Source: Agathobaculum sp. NTUH-O15-33 (GTDB lineage Bacteria > Bacillota > Clostridia > Oscillospirales > Butyricicoccaceae). Taken from it: a stretch of DNA of 64,000 bases. The stretch is from the NCBI RefSeq assembly GCF_033193315.1, contig NZ_CP136187.1, positions 2,108,001 through 2,172,000 on the forward strand. The letters run 5' to 3'. Under the pieces are notes generated by a model. That model made no database searches. It had not been told where the DNA came from and saw only the letters and a program-made list of their open reading frames with translations. Of the stretch, positions 16,784 to 25,194 are shown piece after piece. Each line of letters begins with the position of its first letter. Positions within the stretch are counted from its first letter, which is position 1. The position numbers were made by a program, and so were the translations under genes.

Positions 16784-17674
16784 TCATCCTCCTTTTAAGG
16801 GTATCGTTTGATAGCGCCTCTCCCCGCCCTCCACCGAAATGACGACCGCTTGCCGGAACAGCCCAAGACCGAGCAGCTTGCGGTAGAGCGCGCGGCGGGA
16901 TAGGTCCTGTACGTCCCGTGCGTGCGCGCTGGCAAACACGGCCACGCCGCAGTGCGCGCAAAGGGATACCGCTTCCACATCCGCAGGCGCTGTGATCTCG
17001 TCGAACACCAAAAGAGCGGGCGACATGGTTTTCAGCAGCATAATGGCCGCCTGTTTTTTTCCGCATCCCTCTATCACGTCGGTGCACGAGCCGATTTGGA
17101 ACTGCGGCCGGCCCCCGCTGAGCGCGGCGAGCTCGCTGCGCTCATCCGCTACCGCCACCGTCACGCCCTGATCGGACACGCGGCGCGTCAGCTCGCGCAA
17201 AAGCGTGGTCTTGCCCGCGCCCGGCGGCGAGAGCAGCAGAGTGGATACCAGCCTGTCCCCGTTTGTCAGCCGAATATCCTGTCCCACCGTGTCGATCTGC
17301 CGGGCGACGCGCAGGTTCAAGGAGGATATTTGCCGGATGCCGCGCACCTCGCGATCCTCCATGATCGCGGTGCCGCACACGCCGAGCCGGTGCCCGCCGG
17401 GCAGCGTCAAAAATCCGTTTTGCAGGCTTTCCTGATAGCTATGTACCGAATACCGCGCGGCGCGGGACAGGATGTCGCGCAGGATCTCCGGCGTGAGCGG
17501 CTCAAGCGCCGTTTCCCGCTCGCCGCCAACTGTTTTAAAAGCGGGCGGCCTGCCTGCGCGCAGGCGTATTTCCTCCACCGCGCCCGCCGCCTCGCTGCCG
17601 GTAAGCGCCGTCAACAGCGGCGGCGGCATGCATTCCAGCGCCTGCCGGAGGGCCTCGTCCTTTTTCATTTCCAT
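16784..17674 (-). CDS. spoIIIAA: Stage III sporulation protein AA (ATPase)
   Basis: About 296 residues with Walker A SPPGAGKTTLLREL and Walker B ALLVFDEITAP, related to secretion ATPases. It powers the mother-cell-to-forespore channel. The start MEMKKDEAL has an AGGTGAT ribosome site and lies just downstream of a sigma-E-like promoter. It is the first gene of the eight-gene spoIIIA operon. Confidence 0.93.
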   Translation of the reverse strand: MEMKKDEALRQALECMPPPLLTALTGSEAAGAVEEIRLRAGRPPAFKTVGGERETALEPLTPEILRDILSRAARYSVHSYQESLQNGFLTLPGGHRLGVCGTAIMEDREVRGIRQISSLNLRVARQIDTVGQDIRLTNGDRLVSTLLLSPPGAGKTTLLRELTRRVSDQGVTVAVADERSELAALSGGRPQFQIGSCTDVIEGCGKKQAAIMLLKTMSPALLVFDEITAPADVEAVSLCAHCGVAVFASAHARDVQDLSRRALYRKLLGLGLFRQAVVISVEGGERRYQTIPLKGG

Positions 17675-17690
17675 TCTAATCACCTGTCTT

Positions 17691-17720
17691 ACTCTATGCG
17701 GCGGCCTGTCCCGCTTATGA
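17691..17720 (-). promoter_or_regulatory. Candidate sigma-E promoter of spoIIIA
   Basis: On the minus strand TCATAAG, a 15-base spacer, then CATAGAGT. This resembles the mother-cell sigma-E consensus (KMATATT, 14-15 bases, CATACAHT) at 5 of 7 and 6 of 8 positions. It ends 17 bases before the spoIIIAA start. The spoIIIA operon is sigma-E controlled in Bacillus, which fits. Confidence 0.5.
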
Positions 17721-17787
17721 CAGGTTGGGGAAAAAAGTACGTGCGAAAAACACGGCCGTCTACTTTCCATTTTCCTTCAAAAAACCA

Positions 17788-17816
17788 TTGACAAACCGAA
17801 CGGGTGAATTTATAAT
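17788..17816 (+). promoter_or_regulatory. Consensus housekeeping promoter of the aromatic operon
   Basis: TTGACA, exactly 17 bases, TATAAT: a perfect sigma-A match. It lies about 20 bases before the first T-box helix. Transcription should start near 17823. Confidence 0.9.
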
Positions 17817-17837
17817 ATCAATATATATTGCACAAAG

Positions 17838-18108
17838 CGATGACAGAGGAAAGTAATTATCCCAAGTGCGGCTTACAGGGAGCGTCCGGCCCGACTGAGA
17901 ACGGACGCAGGCGCCGGTATGATGAAGTTCCCTCTTGAGCCGCAGCGCTGAACCGTTTTTTCAGTAGGCGCCGCCGGGTTTCCTCCGTTACTGGGATAGG
18001 ATATACTTTTTGTATCCGAAAAAGTGCGGCAAGCAATTTGCCGAATGTGGGTGGTACCGCGGAAACCGTTTGTCTTTCGTCCCTCTTTGTGGATGAAAGG
18101 CTTTTTTT
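17838..18108 (+). promoter_or_regulatory. T-box leader, probably tRNA-Phe responsive
   Basis: The diagnostic T-box segment GTGGGTGGTACCGCGG lies at 18046-18061. It is followed by a terminator with arms CTTTCGTCC (18074-18082) and GGATGAAAG (18091-18099) and seven T. At the 5' end AGAGG pairs with CCTCT at the base of stem I, AGTA forms the usual loop-E motif, and GCGTCCG/CGGACGC forms a distal helix. Between the helices the 3' side of the specifier loop reads AGTTC, so the best specifier codon is TTC (17928-17930, Phe). Uncharged tRNA-Phe would stabilise the antiterminator and switch on the operon. The T-box call is firm; the specifier comes from hand folding and is less sure. Confidence 0.9.
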
Positions 18109-18178
18109 ATGCTTTTTTGCCGCGAAAGACAAACAGAATCCCCAACCACAAACCACTTTTGCAAAGGAGAAATGAACC

Positions 18179-19195
18179 ATGATTATCATTATGAAACCCA
18201 CCGCCACCAAGGAACATGTAGAGGAGCTGTCCCGTCACATTGAGAGGATGGGCGTAAAGGCCAACCCGATCTTTGGCACGGGCACCACCGTGATCGGCCT
18301 TGTGGGCGACACCGCCGCCGTGGACCGCGACGCGTTGCTGCGCGACCCGCAGGTGGATAACATTATAAAGGTGCAGGAGCCCTTCAAACTCGCCAACCGC
18401 AAATTCCACCCGGACGATTCCAGCGTTGCCATCGGAGGGGACGTTGTCGTGGGCGGCAAAAAGATCGTCGTCATGGCGGGTCCGTGCTCGGTAGAGGGCC
18501 ACGACCAGATCATCGACGTGGCGCGCCACGTCAAGGCCGACGGCGCGACCGTGCTGCGCGGCGGCGCTTGGAAGCCCCGCTCCTCCCCGTACTCGTTCCA
18601 AGGCATGAAGGCCGAAGGCCTTGATCTGCTGCACGAAGCCAGTCAGGATACGGGTCTGCCGGTCGTGACCGAGATCACCAATCCCGCCCACATCGATCTG
18701 TTCATGGAAAAGTGCGACTGCTTTCAGGTGGGCGCGCGCAACATGCAGAACTTCGAGCTGCTCAAGGAACTGGGTCAGGTGAACAAGCCCGTACTTTTAA
18801 AGCGCGGCTTTGCCAACACCATGGAAGAATTTTTGATGAGCGCCGAATACCTGATGGCGGGCGGCAATGAAAACGTCATTCTGTGCGAGCGCGGCATCCG
18901 CACCTACGAGACCTACACCCGCAACACGCTGGACATTTCGGCGGTGCCGGTGCTCAAGCGCATGAGCCACCTGCCCGTTATCGTAGACCCGAGCCACGCG
19001 GGCGGTATTTACTGGATGGTGGAGCCGCTGGCCAAGGCCGCTGTCGCCGCCGGCGCGGACGGCCTGATGATCGAGGTGCACAACGACCCGGCGCACGCTA
19101 TGTCGGACGGCGCGCAGTCGCTCACCTACGATTCGTTCCACGAAACCATGCACAACCTGCGCGCCATCGCCGCCGCTGTGGGCCGCGAGATATAA
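18179..19195 (+). CDS. aroF: 3-deoxy-7-phosphoheptulonate synthase (DAHP synthase, AroF/type Ib)
   Basis: 338 residues, condensing phosphoenolpyruvate and erythrose-4-phosphate in the first shikimate step. An N-terminal ~70-residue ferredoxin-like regulatory domain ([22 protein letters not shown]) precedes the TIM barrel with [26 protein letters not shown] and IVDPSHAGG. That is the Thermotoga-type AroF layout. An AAAGGAGAAATG ribosome site lies upstream. It is the first gene behind the T-box. Confidence 0.95.
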   Translation: MIIIMKPTATKEHVEELSRHIERMGVKANPIFGTGTTVIGLVGDTAAVDRDALLRDPQVDNIIKVQEPFKLANRKFHPDDSSVAIGGDVVVGGKKIVVMAGPCSVEGHDQIIDVARHVKADGATVLRGGAWKPRSSPYSFQGMKAEGLDLLHEASQDTGLPVVTEITNPAHIDLFMEKCDCFQVGARNMQNFELLKELGQVNKPVLLKRGFANTMEEFLMSAEYLMAGGNENVILCERGIRTYETYTRNTLDISAVPVLKRMSHLPVIVDPSHAGGIYWMVEPLAKAAVAAGADGLMIEVHNDPAHAMSDGAQSLTYDSFHETMHNLRAIAAAVGREI

Positions 19196-19229
19196 CCCGA
19201 ACAAAACACCACGCGAAGGAGTGTTGTCA

Positions 19230-20273
19230 GTGTCGTATCATTTAAGCCTGACGGGTGCGAACGGCGTATCCGATATCTATATCGAAACCGGCCTTCTGGG
19301 CCGCGCGGCGTCCCTTTGCGGCGAGGCGTTCACGCCCAGCCGCGTACATATCGTGACCGATTCGGCCGTTGCGCCGCTGTACCTTGAGGCGCTTGCCAGC
19401 CAATTTTCCCTGCCGGTATCCCATACGGTCATTCCCGCGGGCGAGGAACACAAGCGCCTTGCGACCGTGGAGACCATTTACCACGACCTGCTGGCCGCCG
19501 GTATGACGCGGGGAGATCTGATCATTGCCCTTGGCGGCGGTGTGACCGGCGATATCACGGGCTTTGCCGCCGCGACCTTTTTGCGCGGCGTGCCGCTCTG
19601 CCAGATCCCAACCACGCTTTTGGCGCAGGTCGATTCCTCGGTGGGCGGCAAAACAGGCGTTGATCTGCCCGAAGGCAAAAATCTGGCGGGCGCGTTCTAC
19701 CAGCCCCGGCTGGTGCTGATCGACCCCGCCGTGCTCCAAACCCTGCCCGCGAAAACCTTGGCGGACGGCATGGCCGAGGTGGTCAAATACGGCTATATCG
19801 CAAATCCCGCGATTTTGGAGATGGCCGCGCGGCCGGACTATCAAAACCAGATCGAAGCGCTTATTTACGAGTGCGTCAAGATCAAGCGCGACGTGGTCGC
19901 GATCGACGAGCACGACACCGGCCTGCGCATGATTCTGAACTTTGGCCACACGATCGGTCACGCGGCGGAAAAGCTCGGCCATTATGTCGATCTGACGCAT
20001 GGGCAGGCGGTCGCCATCGGCATGGTCGCGGCCATGCGGCTTTCCGCGGCAATGGGAAACGAGGATCTATCCGCGCCGCTCGTCCGTCTGCTCACGCAGC
20101 TCGGCCTGCCGTCCGAGCTGCGATACGACCGCGAAGCGGTCTACGGAGCGCTGCTGTCCGATAAAAAGAAGTTCGGCGGCACGGTGAACTTTATTCTCGT
20201 GCGCGAACCGGGCCGGGCGGAGATCACGCCGATCGCGGCCGAAACGCTGCACGACTATATTTTGAAACTGTAA
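19230..20273 (+). CDS. aroB: 3-dehydroquinate synthase
   Basis: About 347 residues. NAD-binding and metal-site motifs are visible: ALGGGVTGDITGFAAATFLRG, PTTLLAQVDSSVGGKTGVDLPEGKN and LNFGHTIGHAAEKL. It converts DAHP to 3-dehydroquinate. The GTG at 19230 is preferred, 8 bases after GAAGGAG; an earlier GTG at 19221 overlaps that site. Confidence 0.95.
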   Translation: MSYHLSLTGANGVSDIYIETGLLGRAASLCGEAFTPSRVHIVTDSAVAPLYLEALASQFSLPVSHTVIPAGEEHKRLATVETIYHDLLAAGMTRGDLIIALGGGVTGDITGFAAATFLRGVPLCQIPTTLLAQVDSSVGGKTGVDLPEGKNLAGAFYQPRLVLIDPAVLQTLPAKTLADGMAEVVKYGYIANPAILEMAARPDYQNQIEALIYECVKIKRDVVAIDEHDTGLRMILNFGHTIGHAAEKLGHYVDLTHGQAVAIGMVAAMRLSAAMGNEDLSAPLVRLLTQLGLPSELRYDREAVYGALLSDKKKFGGTVNFILVREPGRAEITPIAAETLHDYILKL

Positions 20274-20285
20274 GGAGGGCGCAAA

Positions 20286-21377
20286 ATGGGCTCCACTTGG
20301 GGAAACAGCATCAAGATCTCCATCTTCGGCGAATCGCACGGGGCCGGGATCGGCGTAACGATAGACGGGTTCCCGCCCGGCGTACCCTACGACGAAGCCT
20401 TTGTGCTGCGCGAAATGGAACGCCGCGCGCCCGGCCGCAACAAGCAGTCCACCGCGCGGCGGGAAGCCGATTTGCCCCGCGTGCTTTCGGGCATGCGAAG
20501 CGGCAAAACGACCGGCACGCCCATCTGCGCGGTGATAGAAAACACCAACCAGCATTCGGGCGACTATGCCGCGCTTGCCGACCAGCCGCGCCCCGGCCAC
20601 GCCGATTATACCGGCTTTGTCCGGTACAAGGGCTTTGGCGATCCGCGCGGCGGCGGCCACTTTTCCGGGCGGCTGACCGCCCCCCTTGTTTTCGCGGGCG
20701 CGCTTTGCAAGCTGTGGCTGCGGAGCGAGGGCGTACTGGTCGGCTCGCATATCCAATCCATCGCGCAGATACAGGACATGCCGTTTGACGACGTGTCCGT
20801 GCCCGCCGAGCAGCTCGAAAAGCTGCGCCTTGCCGATTATCCGGTAAACAATCCCCGCGCGCTCACCGCCATGCTCGCCGCGATCGAGGACGCGCGTACC
20901 CAGCAGGATTCGGTCGGCGGGGTGATCGAATGCGCCGCCACCGGACTGCCCGCCGGGCTCGGCAGCCCGATGATGGACACGGTGGAAAGCCGCCTGTCCT
21001 CTATCCTATTCGCCGTGCCCGCTGTCAAGGGCGTGGAGTTCGGCGCGGGCTTCGGCTTTGCCGCCATGCGCGGCTCACACGCGAACGACCCGCTTTGCGA
21101 AGAAAACGGCGCGGTGCGCACCGAGACCAACAACAACGGCGGCGTGCTGGGCGGCATCACGAGCGGCATGCCCCTATTGGTGCGCGCCGCGATCAAGCCC
21201 ACGCCGTCGATCGCCGCCGAGCAGCGCACGCTGAATCTCCGCACCGGCAAGGTGGAGCCGCTCTCCATCCACGGGCGGCACGATCCTTGCATCGTCACGC
21301 GCGCCGCGCCGGTGATCGAAGCCGCCTGCGCCGTTGCGCTGGCCGATCTATTGAGGGAGGCGAAGGGCTATGCGTGA
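20286..21377 (+). CDS. aroC: Chorismate synthase
   Basis: 363 residues with the family start GSTWGNSIKISIFGESHG and the signatures GRNKQSTARREADLP, GFGDPRGGGHFSGR and ETNNNGGVLGGITSG. It is FMN-dependent and forms chorismate from EPSP. AAGGAGGG precedes the ATG by 7 bases. Its last 8 bases overlap pheA. Confidence 0.95.
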   Translation: MGSTWGNSIKISIFGESHGAGIGVTIDGFPPGVPYDEAFVLREMERRAPGRNKQSTARREADLPRVLSGMRSGKTTGTPICAVIENTNQHSGDYAALADQPRPGHADYTGFVRYKGFGDPRGGGHFSGRLTAPLVFAGALCKLWLRSEGVLVGSHIQSIAQIQDMPFDDVSVPAEQLEKLRLADYPVNNPRALTAMLAAIEDARTQQDSVGGVIECAATGLPAGLGSPMMDTVESRLSSILFAVPAVKGVEFGAGFGFAAMRGSHANDPLCEENGAVRTETNNNGGVLGGITSGMPLLVRAAIKPTPSIAAEQRTLNLRTGKVEPLSIHGRHDPCIVTRAAPVIEAACAVALADLLREAKGYA

Positions 21378-22509
21378 CCTGCCTGAAATCCGGGCCGATA
21401 TCAACGGCGTGGATGAACAGATACGCGAGCTGTTTTTAAAACGCATGTCGCTCGCGCTCGAGGTAGCCGAAACCAAGGCCGAGACGGACGATAAGATCTT
21501 CAAACCCGACCGCGAGGCCGAAATACTCGAAAAGCGCGCGGCCGGTATGGAGGAGGAGCTGCGGCTCAAGTACGTGGCGCTGCTGCAAAGCATGATCCGC
21601 GCGAGCCGCGAGTACCAGTACAGCCAAACCCTGCGGCGCGCCCCCTCGAAATTCCCCATTGACGCCATGCCGCAGGCGCTTTCGCCGAAAACCGTCTATT
21701 ACCAAGGCGTGCCGGGCGCGTATCAAGAACTTGCCGCCCGTTCGCTCTTCCCCGAGACCGAGCCGCAGCATGTGCCGACTTGGGAGCAGGTGTTTCAATC
21801 CGTGCGAGACGGCGTGGTGGACGCGGGCGTGGTGCCGGTCGAAAACACGACGGCGGGCACGGTCAGCGAGGTATACGACCTGCTGCTGCAATACGATCTT
21901 TCCATCAACCGCTCTACGATCAAAAAGATCCGCCATTGTTTGGCCGCCGTGCCGGGCGCTTCGCTTGGCGATGTCAAGCAGGTATGCTCGCACCCGCACG
22001 CGCTACCCCAATGCCACGATTTTATCGCCGAACACGGGCTGGAAGCCATCGAGGTGGCCAACACCGCGATCGCGGCGCAAAACGTCGCCGCGCGCGGGGA
22101 CAAGGCGCTTGCCGCGATCTGCTCGCGTCAGGCGGCGGAGCTTTACGGGCTTTCCGTTCTGGCCGAGGGCATCAACGACCTCAAGCATAACGAGACCCGC
22201 TTTATCGCGGTAAGCCGCAACCTGACCGTGCAGCCGGAGGACAACCGCATCGAGATCGCCTTCCACATCCCGAACGTTGCCGGTTCGCTGCGCGGCGTGC
22301 TCGACATTTTTGCGGATTACGGCGTAGACATGACAGAGATCCATTCCCGCCCGATGAAGGACAGCCCGTGGTGCTATGTGTTTTACATCGATTTCACCGG
22401 CAACCTAAACGATCACGCGGTGCGGGCGATGCTGTACCAGCTGTATGAGGAACTCCCCTACATCAAAGTCATTGGCAGCTACCGGGTTGCCCAAACGACG
22501 GAGGAATAA
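21370..22509 (+). CDS. pheA: Bifunctional chorismate mutase / prephenate dehydratase (P-protein)
   Basis: 379 residues. The N-terminal AroQ-type mutase (residues about 1-85, LPEIRADINGVDEQIRELFLKRM) is followed by the prephenate dehydratase domain (YQGVPGAYQELAARSLF; PVENTTAGTVSEVYDLL; NETRFIAVSRN). A C-terminal ACT domain (AFHIPNVAGSLRGVLDIF; ESR-like segment replaced by EIHSRPM) senses phenylalanine. It commits chorismate to phenylalanine, which fits the Phe-type T-box. No tyrA is seen in the operon. Confidence 0.95.
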   Translation: MRDLPEIRADINGVDEQIRELFLKRMSLALEVAETKAETDDKIFKPDREAEILEKRAAGMEEELRLKYVALLQSMIRASREYQYSQTLRRAPSKFPIDAMPQALSPKTVYYQGVPGAYQELAARSLFPETEPQHVPTWEQVFQSVRDGVVDAGVVPVENTTAGTVSEVYDLLLQYDLSINRSTIKKIRHCLAAVPGASLGDVKQVCSHPHALPQCHDFIAEHGLEAIEVANTAIAAQNVAARGDKALAAICSRQAAELYGLSVLAEGINDLKHNETRFIAVSRNLTVQPEDNRIEIAFHIPNVAGSLRGVLDIFADYGVDMTEIHSRPMKDSPWCYVFYIDFTGNLNDHAVRAMLYQLYEELPYIKVIGSYRVAQTTEE

Positions 22510-22515
22510 CAAGAC

Positions 22516-23787
22516 ATGCAACAGAAACCATCCGGCCCGCTGCGCGGCTGTATCACCGTGCCGGGCGATAAATCCATTTCGCACCGCGCCGTCATGCTGG
22601 GCGCGCTGGCCAGCGGCGATACCCGCATCACCGGCTTTCTGATGGGCGAGGATTGCCTTTCCACGATCGACTGCTTCCGCAAAATGGGCGTGGAGATCGA
22701 GATAAACGACACGGAGGTGGTGGTGCACGGCGTGGGCCTGCACGGCCTGTCCGAGCCGGAGGGCCCGCTCTACACCGGCAACAGCGGCACGACCACCCGG
22801 CTGATCTGCGGCATCCTCGCGGGCCAGCCGTTCACCGTGACCGTGTCGGGCGACGCCTCGATCCAGAAGCGGCCCATGGGCCGCGTGATCGGACCGCTGC
22901 GGGAAATGGGCGCGCGCATCCACGGCCGGGATGATAATTTTTGCCCGCTGACGCTTTACCCAAGCGAGCTGTACGGCATGGAATACACCCTGCCGGTCGC
23001 TTCGGCGCAGCTCAAAAGCGCCATCCTGCTCGCCGGTCTTTATGCCGAGGGGCAGACCACGGTGATCGAACCCACGCCCTCGCGCGACCATACCGAGCGC
23101 ATGTTCCGCGCGCTTGGCGTGGAGATCGAAACGAACGGCAACGTCATTACCTTAGACCCACCCGAGGACCTGCACGCCATCGACATCGCGGTGCCGGGCG
23201 ATATCTCCTCGGCCGCGTTTTTCCTCGCCGCAGGCGCGATCGTGCCGCGCAGCGAGCTGACCATCCGGAACGTCGGCGTCAACCCGACGCGCACGGGCGT
23301 GATCGACGTGCTGCGCGCGATGGGCGCGGATATCACGGAATCGAACCATCTGGACGGCGCGGAGCCGGTCTGCGACCTGACGGTGCGCCATAGCGCGCTG
23401 CACGGCACCGAGATCGGCGGCGCGATCATCCCCCGGCTGATCGACGAGCTGCCGGTAATCGCCGTGGCCGCCGCCTTTGCGGAGGGCACGACCGTGATTC
23501 GCGACGCGGCCGAGCTGAAGGTGAAGGAATCCAACCGCATCGCGGCCATGGTGACCGAGCTTGCAAAGGCCGGCGTCGATATCGAGGAAACGGCGGACGG
23601 CATGATTATCCGCGGCGGCCAGACCGTGCACGGCGCGGATTTTGCCACCTACGGCGACCATCGCATCGCCATGAGCCTCGCGGTGCTCGCGCTTGCGGCG
23701 GACGGCGCGAGCCGTATCGCCGATCCCGAGGTCGTCTCCATCTCCTATCCCGGCTTTTTCGATACGCTGGACCGGCTGGGAGGTTGA
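22516..23787 (+). CDS. aroA: 3-phosphoshikimate 1-carboxyvinyltransferase (EPSP synthase)
   Basis: 423 residues with PGDKSISHRAVMLGALASG, the PEP-site TGNSGTTTRLICGIL, SGDASIQKRPMGR and the late LKVKESNRIAAM. It transfers the enolpyruvyl group to shikimate-3-phosphate. It starts 6 bases after the pheA stop and ends 5 bases before the aroE-aroK start. Confidence 0.95.
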   Translation: MQQKPSGPLRGCITVPGDKSISHRAVMLGALASGDTRITGFLMGEDCLSTIDCFRKMGVEIEINDTEVVVHGVGLHGLSEPEGPLYTGNSGTTTRLICGILAGQPFTVTVSGDASIQKRPMGRVIGPLREMGARIHGRDDNFCPLTLYPSELYGMEYTLPVASAQLKSAILLAGLYAEGQTTVIEPTPSRDHTERMFRALGVEIETNGNVITLDPPEDLHAIDIAVPGDISSAAFFLAAGAIVPRSELTIRNVGVNPTRTGVIDVLRAMGADITESNHLDGAEPVCDLTVRHSALHGTEIGGAIIPRLIDELPVIAVAAAFAEGTTVIRDAAELKVKESNRIAAMVTELAKAGVDIEETADGMIIRGGQTVHGADFATYGDHRIAMSLAVLALAADGASRIADPEVVSISYPGFFDTLDRLGG

Positions 23788-23792
23788 CCGCC

Positions 23793-25178
23793 ATGCTGCT
23801 TACCATGGAAGAGTTTCGCGCCTATCAGCCAAAGCGTGAGACCTACGCCCTGTTCGGCTGGCCGCTCGGCCATACCATGAGCCCGGAGCTGCACGCTTCC
23901 CTGTTCGCGGCTTCCGGGCGCGAAGCCGATTATATCGCGGTCGCCGTGCCGCCGGAGCAGCTGCAAGAGGCGTTTGATCTTGCGAGGCAAAAGCTCGGCG
24001 GTATCAACTGCACGATTCCGCACAAGAAAGCGATCATTCCCCTGCTGGACGATGTCGACACGGCCGCGCGCGACCTGCACTCGGTCAATACCGTCGCCTT
24101 CCGGGGCGGCAAGGCGATCGGCTATAATACCGATATTTTGGGCTTTGCCGAATCGCTTACGCGCGACAAAGTTTCCCTTTCGGGCAAAAAGGTGCTGCTG
24201 ATCGGCTACGGCGGCGCGGCGTCCGTGATGGCGTACCACTGCGCGCGCGAGGGCGCGGTGCTCACGATCACGGGCCGCGATCTGGAAAAGGCGCAGGTGC
24301 TGCAGCAACAGATCGTTTCCGCCGTGCCCCGCGCCAAGGTGGCGGTGTACAGCCGCCGCCATATCCCGCGCGACGTGCAGATCGTTTTAAATTCCACGCC
24401 GGTCGGCATGTTTCCCAAGGAGGAGCAGGCGCCGCTGCACTACCTGCCGCGCAAGACCGAGTATGTGTTCGACGCGATCTATAACCCGCCGGTCACGGCC
24501 ACCATGCGTCTGGCCAACCCGAAGAAAGCGAAAACGCGCGACGGGCTGTTCATGCTGGTCATGCAGGCGGCGCACGCGCAGACCATTTGGACGGGCGACG
24601 CCTTTGATCCCGCCGCGTGCGAGACCATCCTGCGCCGCTTATACGGCAAAATGGCGGTCAAGCGCCTTTCGGAAAAGCACGGCAAGCAGAACATCGTGCT
24701 GTGCGGCTTCATGGGCAGCGGTAAAACAACCATTGGGCGCAAGCTGGCAAGGCTGACCGGCCTGACCTTTATCGACGCCGATCAGTATTTAGAGGACAAG
24801 GAAGGCCGTAAAATCTCCGATATTTTCGCGGCCGAGGGCGAAGCCTACTTCCGCGACCGGGAGACCGCTTACCTCAAGGAACTGAGCCAGAAAAGCGGCA
24901 TTGTCCTTTCGCTCGGCGGCGGCGCGGTGTTGCGCGAGGAAAACGTAAGAGCGGTTAAATCAACCGGCCTTCTCATCCACCTCGACACGCCGTATTACCG
25001 CATTTTGAAAAACCTTTCCTATTCGGATTCCCGCCCGCTGATCGCGGGTCCTTCGGGCCAATCCGAGACCACGCGCCTTTACCACGCGCGCAAGGGTACC
25101 TATCACCGCGTATCCGATGTTTCGGTACGCAGCCCCAAGATTTCCGAAGTACTCGAAAAAGTTGTTAAGAGCATTTGA
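23793..25178 (+). CDS. aroE-aroK: Fused shikimate dehydrogenase - shikimate kinase
   Basis: One 461-residue chain joins two pathway enzymes. The dehydrogenase part (about 10-285) has LFGWPLGHTMSPELHASLF (first binding Ser replaced by Thr), CTIPHKKAI with the catalytic Lys, GYNTDILGF, NADP fold LLIGYGGAASVMA and LVMQAAHA. The kinase part (about 295-461) has P-loop GFMGSGKTTIGRKLA, DADQYLE, FRDRE, SLGGGAVLRE and lid SDSRPLI. All key residues look intact in both halves. The ATG at 23793 follows GGGAGG by 9 bases; a TTG at 23784 is less likely. The fusion would pass dehydroshikimate to shikimate-3-phosphate; 3-dehydroquinate dehydratase is not encoded in the window. Confidence 0.93.
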   Translation: MLLTMEEFRAYQPKRETYALFGWPLGHTMSPELHASLFAASGREADYIAVAVPPEQLQEAFDLARQKLGGINCTIPHKKAIIPLLDDVDTAARDLHSVNTVAFRGGKAIGYNTDILGFAESLTRDKVSLSGKKVLLIGYGGAASVMAYHCAREGAVLTITGRDLEKAQVLQQQIVSAVPRAKVAVYSRRHIPRDVQIVLNSTPVGMFPKEEQAPLHYLPRKTEYVFDAIYNPPVTATMRLANPKKAKTRDGLFMLVMQAAHAQTIWTGDAFDPAACETILRRLYGKMAVKRLSEKHGKQNIVLCGFMGSGKTTIGRKLARLTGLTFIDADQYLEDKEGRKISDIFAAEGEAYFRDRETAYLKELSQKSGIVLSLGGGAVLREENVRAVKSTGLLIHLDTPYYRILKNLSYSDSRPLIAGPSGQSETTRLYHARKGTYHRVSDVSVRSPKISEVLEKVVKSI

Positions 25179-25194
25179 GAAAACGAGGAGAACC

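Noticed and set aside
17857..18210. 117-codon minus-strand open frame over the T-box
   Set aside because: It is the complement of the T-box leader, whose RNA motifs explain the sequence fully.
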